From Heterocephalus glaber (Eukaryota; Chordata; Mammalia; Rodentia; Bathyergidae), in NCBI RefSeq assembly GCF_000247695.1, contig NW_004624784.1, positions 13,766,634-13,830,633 on the forward strand: DNA of 64,000 bases. The letters are read 5' to 3'. The position numbers and the translations under genes are program-made. The stretch's first letter is position 1. The number at the start of each line of letters is the position of its first letter. Of the stretch, positions 12,701-21,876 are shown piece by piece. The notes under the pieces are model-generated. The model had not been told where the DNA came from and made no database searches. It saw only the letters and a list, made by a program, of their open reading frames with translations.

Positions 12701-15700
12701 AGAATTTAGAAGCCATGAATCCCCCACTTTTCCTCCGCTTTCTTAACCTGCTAATGAATGATGCCATCTTCCTTTTGGATGAAGCCATACAGGTTTTAAA
12801 AAAATTTTTTTAACTGCTCTTACACCAGCAAATTATCATCAGTACTTACTTTTGAACTCAGAGAAATTCTTATGCCCCTAATACCAACCTAAACCAAAAC
12901 TGTCTGAGTAGTAGTATACCTACAAGCTTGCAGTTACAGAGCTTTCTATTAGAGATCAAGGATCATTGAGGCCTCACTGGCTAGGTTGGGTACTTTGACA
13001 GATTTAAAAAGATAGTGTGATGAAAAAAACAAAAAAGATAATGTGATGAAGGCAAACTAAGGTGGAGGCAGGAATCATCAGGCCAGCAATACAGAAAGAA
13101 ATCAAAAGATCTTATTTTCGATCATTGTCTTTCACCTGTTTTCTACACATCAGTAACAGTGGTTCACTAAAATAGTGATTTTTCAATCCTCATAAAAGAG
13201 TCTGATTTTTTACATCACTATAAAAGCCTCAGGGTTATTTTTTCATGTAAAGACTAAATCATCATTGTTCTTTATTTACTGCCCCCTAACCCTAGCTGTA
13301 TTGTAAAACATGTATTTTACAAAGCGTAAAATACAGCTAGGTGTCTCAGTTCCTGCAGTGAGTGTTTTGCTTAACCGTTCTTTATTGAGCTGCTTTTATT
13401 ATTCCTATAAAAACTTACGAGTGCCTACCGTATACCGTAGAACTTCCCTGTGACGAGTTTAAGCTGGAGCAGCACCAGTGCTGAAGCAGGAAAATCCTGA
13501 GAGTAGCCATTGGACAGTGAGGAGCTCCTTTTACTGATAAGCAATCCCCAAGTAATTGGTGCTTGGTTTGTGAGAATGGTTTGCTCTCCTGCCCTTTTCA
13601 TAATCCTACATGCTAAAGAAAATGAGAATAGGTCCTGTTATAAACAGATCATTTTAAGCAAGAGTGGTGTGACATAAGAATGAAGCAGGTGGCATTTTTA
13701 TGAGACTATTTAACTTATTGTTTGCTATAACAGAATGATGAAAGGTAGAGTTTTAAATAATTACAATTCACCTTCCAGATATCTTACATATTTGATAGAG
13801 CTTTCATTTTTGGTAGACAGGGTTTTTTCATCTTTCAGGAAGTGTTTATTCTTTTTTCAGCTGGGGATTTAGCTCACTGGTTCCACCGCCTGCCTTGAAA
13901 ACACAAGGTCCTGAGTTCAATCCCCAGTACCAAAAAAGAAAAAAATAGTGGAAAAACATTAAACTATGAGATAGATTTTCATCACTTCTCTGCCTTTTGG
14001 CGAAGATCAAGTGTATTTTTTTTTTCACTGTAGCCTGTTTTTTTGGCCTGGGTTTCATATATTATACCATTATTTTTCTATTTCCTAATACTATACTGTT
14101 TCTAGGGGAATTACTTGTTAATCTACCCAGGTTGAACTAAATCTGTATGATGATACAGTTTCTTTCTTTCCAAAAGTTCTTTTTAAGCTTCAGTCCTGTA
14201 CTGACAGATAAAATGTCTCTTTTATTATCCCTAGTTTTCCCAGCTTAGTTGACTGGATTTTAAGACCTCTTAAATGTCATGTTCCTTTAACTATACTTTT
14301 CTGATATATCTCACCTATGGTTTCTGTAGTATTTGAGCAAGATAAAAATTCAGCAAATTGAGAAGGACCGAGGTGAATGGGATAGTCTGACCCCAGAAGC
14401 CCGCCGAGAGAAAGAGGCTGGCCTACAGATGTTTGGGCAACTGGCACGTTTCCATAACATTATGTCCAATGAAACAATTGGTACCCTTGCCTTCCTAACA
14501 TCAGGTAAGAAAAGAAAGCCCATCCAGCACCTGCCTCACAAGTTCAAGGTCCCGAGTTCAATCCCTGGTACCAAAAAAAAAAAAATGTAGTAGACAAGAT
14601 CTGCTGTTACTGAAACTAAGAATTCTCTGGTAACAATATCCTCCACATCGAAGAGGGAAATAAATCACAAGAGAAGTGTCAGAGAATGATGGTGCCCACT
14701 ATTGACATGCCAGAAGTGTAAGTTGGTAGCACAGCTAGTTTCTTGAGGGAGCTGGGAGCATACCTCACTGATAGACCACATGCTTAGCATGTAGGAAGCC
14801 CTGAGTTCAATCCCCAGTACCAACAACAAAAACTTTCGTGAGGATGTTAGCCATATAAATATATGTGGAACATAACATATATATACTGTATGTGCATATA
14901 TATATGCACACACCTACACATATATACATGTATGTGTGCATATGTTAATCTGAAAAGTATATCAGTCCTGGTTAGATGGAGTGGATCTAAAAAGACATTT
15001 ATTCCCACTCCCTCTAGAGCTGCACTGTCCCATTCAGTAATCACTTGCCACATGTGGCTGTCAAGCATTTAAAATGTGGCTACTCTGAGTTAAGATGTTT
15101 AATAAGTATAAAATCTACACTATAAGGCTCAGCATTAAAAAGAATCTAGGGGCTGGGGATTTAGCTCAGTGGTTCTGTCACCTGCCTCGAAAGTGCAAGG
15201 ACCTGATGAGTTCAATCCCCAGTACCAAAAAATAAAATTAAATTAAAAAATAAAAAAAATAAAAAGAATCTAAACTATCCAGGCATTTGAGGAAATCCTC
15301 TACTGTGAAACATAGATAATAGATGAAAACTTTTAAAATTTCTTTTTAAATTTTATGATCTCACAGGGACAAAGGAAGATACAGCAGCCACAAAACAAGA
15401 ACAAAAATGGGGAAAAATCATTTAAATAACAAGAAAGAGCTTTGGATATTGAAATTTTACCTTAAAATTTTTCAAATATTCACTAGAAGGATTAGAAAAA
15501 TAAATTGAAGGAACTGTTCCATGAAAGAAGAACAAAGAAAAAGGAGAGGACAAGAGTATAGATGATGGATCTAGGAAATCACAAAAGCAGAAAATGTAGG
15601 AGAAGGAAAAAAATCATACCAAAAAAGACTTAAATAGTCTCTAAGTTGAAAGGATCTGTCACAGAAAGTTTTTTGGTTTTTTTTGGTACCGGGGATTGAA

Positions 15701-18700
15701 CTCGGGTCCTTGCACTTGCAAGGCAGGCGACGGAACCACTGGGCTAAATCCCCGGCCCTCACAGAAAGTTTTTTAAACCCACTCTATGGAACATCATTCT
15801 GAAATTTTAGAAAATCATGGTAAAGAGACCCCAAAGAAAGTCACGAAATGTACTATAATTTAAGAATCAAAATGGCAGGGCTGAGGATGTGACTCAGTGG
15901 CCTTGCGCCTGCCTGGCAAGCTCAAGGTCTTGAGCTCAATCCCTGGTACCAAAAAAAAGATAATATTTTGACTGGGGATGTAGCTCAGCAGCACAGTGCC
16001 TGCCTGGCAAGCACAAGATCCTGAGTTCAATCCCTAGTACCAAAAGAAAAAAAAAAAAAAATCAAAATGGCAAGCCAGGTATGGTGGTGCATGCCAGCAC
16101 TGAGGAGGCCGTGGATTCAAGGGCAGCTTAGGGTACATAGTGAGTTCAAGGCCACCCTGGAATACATAATGAAATGCAGTCTCTTTTAATTTACAATAGT
16201 GACATTTGAAGCTGGGATATATTTCTATGGGAAAGTATTTTTTCAGTCTAGAATCTAATAACCAAGTGAACTACAAATTCTGTTTTAGGGTAAAATATGT
16301 TCAGTTTTCTTAGCAGTTTATTTCCTGTGTACCTTTAAGGGGTATACAATACAAGGGCGGCTCAAAGCAGATTCCTGGAATGAGGATACAATGACCTGTA
16401 GAATGAGCAGTCCAGGTTGGAGTAAAGGATGGAAACCTCCAAAAAGAATGTTTCCAAAAATTACAGAATAATCAAGAATGACCATATTGCAGTTTTATAA
16501 TTCTGGTAGACAGTTTGGAAAGGATTTAGTGATAGGTACTGTGAAAATAAGCAAATGAAAAAGATTATATTAAAAAGAAACTGTAAACCTGGAATTATGG
16601 CACATTCCTGTAATCCCAGCACTCTGGGAGGGCGAGGCAGGAAGATCACAAGTTCAAGCCCAGCCTGGGTAATTTGATTTGGTGAGACCCTGTCAAAAAA
16701 AAAAAAAGGGTTAGGGATACAGCTCAGTACAAACAAAGGCCAGGGGTTCACTCCTACTGGAAAGGTAGGACAGACACCACATGGCTCTGCTGTGAATGAT
16801 ATTTACATAATCTTAATCTAAATTGTTTAGCCAAAACTTTGGTTATTTACTGGGGATTTGTATTTGAGGAAGCAAAGTGGGACAGGAAATGAGAGCTAAA
16901 TCTTCATCTATAGTAGAGTCAATAAATAATGGATAAAATTTAAAAATCAAGAACAGGGCCAGGGATTTAGCTCAGTGGTTTCCGCCGCCTGCTGCGCATG
17001 CACAAGGACCCAAGTTCGATCCCCGGTACCAAAAAAAAGAACAACAGTACTTACCAAGTGTCATCATACCATCTAGCTTACTAAACTTAGCATGTATTAG
17101 TTTTTGGTTTTGTTTTTTAAATTTTGGAGTTCATGCCCTGTGACCTAGCAGTTCCTTACAAATTTGTTATGGAGTAATGAGTCTACAGGATATAAACATC
17201 TCCTTATCTTCAGGAGATATGTTCCAAGAACCCCCACAAATGTCTGAAACTACTGATAGTACCAAACCTGTATGTACTGTTTTCTCCCTTATGCATATAC
17301 CTATGATAAAATTTAACTTATAAATTAGGCACAGTAAGAGATTAACAGTAATAACTTACGTAGAATTTAGCAACTCAGCATGTGATTTTTTGCTTTCCTT
17401 ATTAAGAACTTTTCACCTTTTTCACTTAAAAGAAGCACTTTCTTTCTGGCTTCTCTTTGTGGCATATACATATTGACAGTATCAATACTTTTGCAGTCTG
17501 GAGCCATTACTAAGTACAATACAGGTCACTGTGATGTTGACCACAACAGTTCATCTAATGACTAAGAAACCTGCTAATGCATGGGTAATGTGTACACCCT
17601 GCACATGCTGGACAAAGGGATGATTTACATCCAAAGTGAGATGGAGCTGGACAGCTCAAGATTTCATCACACTATTCAGAGTATGATTCAATTTAAAACT
17701 TAGCTATTTATTTAGAATTTTCCTTTCATCCAGGTGTAGTGATGATACGTGCCTGTAGTCCTGGCTACTCAGAAGAATAGAATTTTCTGTTTAGTATTCT
17801 CTGACCATGATTAGCCATGACTAACTTTTTGCTATTCTTTTTTTTTGGTACCGGGGATCGAACTCAGGTCCTTGCACTTGCAAGGAGCCATGACTAATTG
17901 AAACTGTGGAAAGAGAAGCAGTGGATAAGGGGAGACTGCTGTATACATAAAGCTCATCAAGGGCTGGGGATTTAGCTCAGTGGTTCCGCCACCTGCCTCA
18001 CAAGCACAAGTACTGGAGTTCAATCCCCAGTACCAAAAAAAAAAGAAAAAAAGCTCATCAATAAGTAAGACTCAGGAAAAAAATGAAAATGTTCCAAATG
18101 TACACCAGTAAAGACAGATATAACTTATGGTGCAGTCACCAACTGGAAAGCTATATGGCCACAGTAAATGACATCAGTTTTACTCTGTAGAATTTTCTGT
18201 GATGGTGGGAATGTTCAATAAGTCTGGGCTCTGCAATAGTATACACACCCTTCACATCTCATTGATGAACACTTTACATATGGCTAGTGCAATGATAGCA
18301 AATCTTTTAGAGCTTTTTTTTTTTTTTTTTGGTACCAGGGATCGAACTCTGGTCCTTGTACTTGTGCAGCAGGTGGCGAAACCACTGAGCTAAATCCCCA
18401 GCCCTAGAGCTTTCAAGGATAACAAATAGCCCACTGAGACATACATGCCATAGGTTCACTGCCACTAAGCTAATGCAACTAAAGAATTGAATTTTTTTTT
18501 AATTAATTAATTTAAGCCAGGCATAGTGGCGCACTCCTGTAATCTTAGCACTCAGCTGAGGCAGGAAGAGTTCAAGGCCAGCCTGTGCTGCATAGTGAGT
18601 TCAAGGGCAACCTGAACTACAAAACAAGACTCAAAAAAAAAAAAAGAGAAAATTTTATAGAACATGTCACTGGCTACTACATTGGACAGCACAGGGAACA

Positions 18701-21700
18701 TATACTTACTAAAATGTTAAGATATTTATGATACAGTTACTGGAAAAAGTTATAGAATATGTACAATATAATAATCATTTTTGGTTTTAGGATGTATGTT
18801 ATATAAATATGGCCAGAAAAACTAGACTAATATATAGGAAAATATTAATAGTGTTTATCTCTAGGCAAGTTTTTGTTGTTTATTTTTTTCATGCAGTACT
18901 GGGAATTGAGCCCAGGACCTTCATACTGAGGGACATCTCCAGTCCCCTGCCCATTGTTTGAAATTTTGAGACAGGATCTCATTAAGTTGTTCAGGCTGGG
19001 TTTAAATTTGTAATTCTCCTGCCTCAACCTTCCAGTCTGCTGGGATTATAGAATGCAACCACCATGCCCAGTTACTGTTTTCTTTTTATTTCTTTTTTCA
19101 TCTATACTTTCTGCAGTGAAAAATGTATTACTTATGTAACTGAAAAAAATAATAGTCCTGAGATCTCCAAGTAAATTAGACATAAATAAAAAATTATAAT
19201 GCATTGAATTTTCAGAGACTTTATTTTTTTCCAGAGATCAAATCCCTCTTCGTGCATCCATTCCTGGCTGAGCGCATCATCTCCATGCTGAACTACTTCT
19301 TGCAGCACCTGGTTGGCCCCAAGATGGGCGCCTTAAAAGTGAAGGACTTCAGTGAATTTGACTTTAAACCCCAGCAGCTTGTATCGGATATCTGCACTAT
19401 ATACCTGAATCTTGGGTACATGAAATTGGAATTGGCCAAATAAGAGAGGATGCTAGTGTTTTGATAATAGAATGACTGGTTGGCTATTATGTGGAAACAG
19501 AAAATAAATGGTCATTTCCAGTTGATTGATGAAGGAATCTTCTGTAGTTTTGAATAAAGATATTTTGTATAATCTGTGGGACATTGTTGAGGATTTCCAA
19601 CATTCTCCTTGACCTGTGCGAAGATAAACTTTACTGGTTATCCTAGTGTTTGGGAAAGTAGTGTTCTTTTACACCCATGGGATAATTGATAAAGTCCTTC
19701 CTAGATAATCAAAAGTCTTTCTAGATCAAAAGAACATTCATGGCTTATAAATGATGACAGTGACTATTCTCAGACCCATCTCTTATCTCTCCACTGACCT
19801 ACTCTGATACGTAGTTTCTTTCTCCTACTGACCTTCCAGGGATGAGGAGAATTTCTGTGCCACTGTGCCCAAGGATGGACGTTCCTATTCCCCAACTCTC
19901 TTTGCACAGACAGTACGAGTCCTGAAAAAAATAAATAAGCCCGGAAATATGATAGTGGCTTTCAGCAACTTGGCAGAGAGAATCAAGGTGAGAGGGAAGT
20001 GAATTTGTTTGCTCCTATGTCCAATTAAAAAAAAAAATCTTTGACTTTGCTGTGCTTTTTTTTTTTTTTCCCTATTGCAGGGAGATAAAGAGCACTGCCT
20101 TAACAGATGATTTTCCCTTGTCAGTCAATAATTAAAAGTTGTTTTTATTAAACATTACTCTTACATATAACAGCAAGAATAGAAATTAACATTTCTATTA
20201 GAAGAAAAGAATGTATAGGGGCTGTTTTTATGAGAACTTTTACATCCACAATTACCAGTAGATTTTAAAATCTGGAATATTAATACAGAACTTTTTAGAA
20301 TAAAATTTCAAGATGAGTAGTTTTTAGTCAATGATTTGTATTGATTTTCTGTGCTCTCTACTTTTGTAGTTGGTAGTTGGTGTACCTTTTAGAGGTTAAA
20401 ACACTATATTGTATTCAGCTAATCCTTTTGGTTGGAGTATGACAGAGATCTATTAGAAGCGGTGAAAAAAGCTGGCATGGGGACACATGCATAAATCCTG
20501 CACTCTGGGAAGCTGAAGCAGGAGGATCACCAGTTTGAATCCTTGTCTCCAAATGAAAAATAAAAAGGACTGGGGATGTATCTCAGTGCAGAGGTCCTAG
20601 GTTCAATCCCTAGCACTGCCAAAATAAAATAGTGATGAAGAAGGAAGAAAAGTCTAATAGAAAACACTCTTTATTGATATCAGTCTTCTCTCACTGACTT
20701 GTTGGTTTTATTTTTTTGAGGTTTTTGTTTTTGAGACAGGGTCTCATTGTGTCACCCCAGACTCATGATCCTCTTGCCCCAGCCCCTCAAGTGCTGGGAT
20801 TACAGTCTGCACTACCATACCTAAGCAGTTTCTTTTTTATTGAGTTGGACTTCATCTTGGCCTAGAGCTTAGGAACATGAATCTCTAGGAACTAGATTTG
20901 TATAGGAATCACATGTTGAGGCCACTTTTAAATTCTTATACCTGTCTGTACCAAAACTGAGAAGGTGCTTTTCATATACAGACTGCACGAGTGACTCTGT
21001 AATTATGCAAATAATAACCCTCCTTCCCTATCCCCTTTGGAATTACGGCATTTACAACAGAACTGTTGCCAGAAAGACATGTGGGGTGCTGCTTTTCTGC
21101 TAACACTTAAACCCATTTCCAGTTGTGACTGCCAGCTGAGCCAACTTGAAGTTCAGAGTTGGGCTGAAATGCTAAATTTGCTCCCAAAATATCTGTCTTG
21201 GCTTGTTCTTTAAAATAAAAACAGCTAAGGACCAGGGATTTAGCTCAGTGGTTCCGCCACCTGCCTTGCAAGCGCAAGGACCCAAGTTCGATCCCCGGTA
21301 CCAAAAAATTTTTAAAAACAGCTAAAATTTCTCATCACTGCTAAGAGCTATTAATGACAAAGATTAAGGGATAGCCATTGAGCATTCTAAGTTCAGCTGT
21401 ACTGTGAACTCTCTGTAACTGCCAGATGTTGTATTCTCAGTCTCTTGCAGATCTCCAGCAACAGGAAGAGGAGACCTATGCAGATGCCTGTGATGAGTTC
21501 CTGGATCCCATCATGAGCACACTGATGTCTGATCCTGTGGTGCTGCCATCTTCCAGAGTCACTGTGGATAGGTCCACCATTGCCAGACATTTGCTCAGGT
21601 ATGCCAGTCCCAAAATGAGGCACACTCCTGTAATCTCAGCATTCTGGGAGGCTGAGGCAGGAGGATCACAGGTTTAAGCCCAGCCTGGGCAACTTAAGCA

Positions 21701-21839
21701 CTTGGCAAGAGCCTATCTCAAAATAAAAAATAATAAAAAGGGCTGGGGATATAGCTCAGTAACAAAAGCCCTAGGTTTGATTCCCACTATTGCAAAAAAA
21801 GAAAAAAGAATTCTATCGATATATAAGATATATCAGCAT

Positions 21840-21876
<37 letters not shown>

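Larger units (their letters stand above)
18190..18700 (+). mobile_element. Old DNA-transposon fossil split by two SINEs
   Basis: Pieces tatggctagtgcaatg, gcaactaaagaattgaattt and gctactacattggacagcac fit one element once the ID (18315-18404) and B1 (18514-18646) are removed. Confidence 0.55.

Noticed and set aside
14863..15072. Overlapping + and - frames rich in Tyr, Cys, His and Ile
   Set aside because: Artefact of alternating AT/GT low-complexity sequence.
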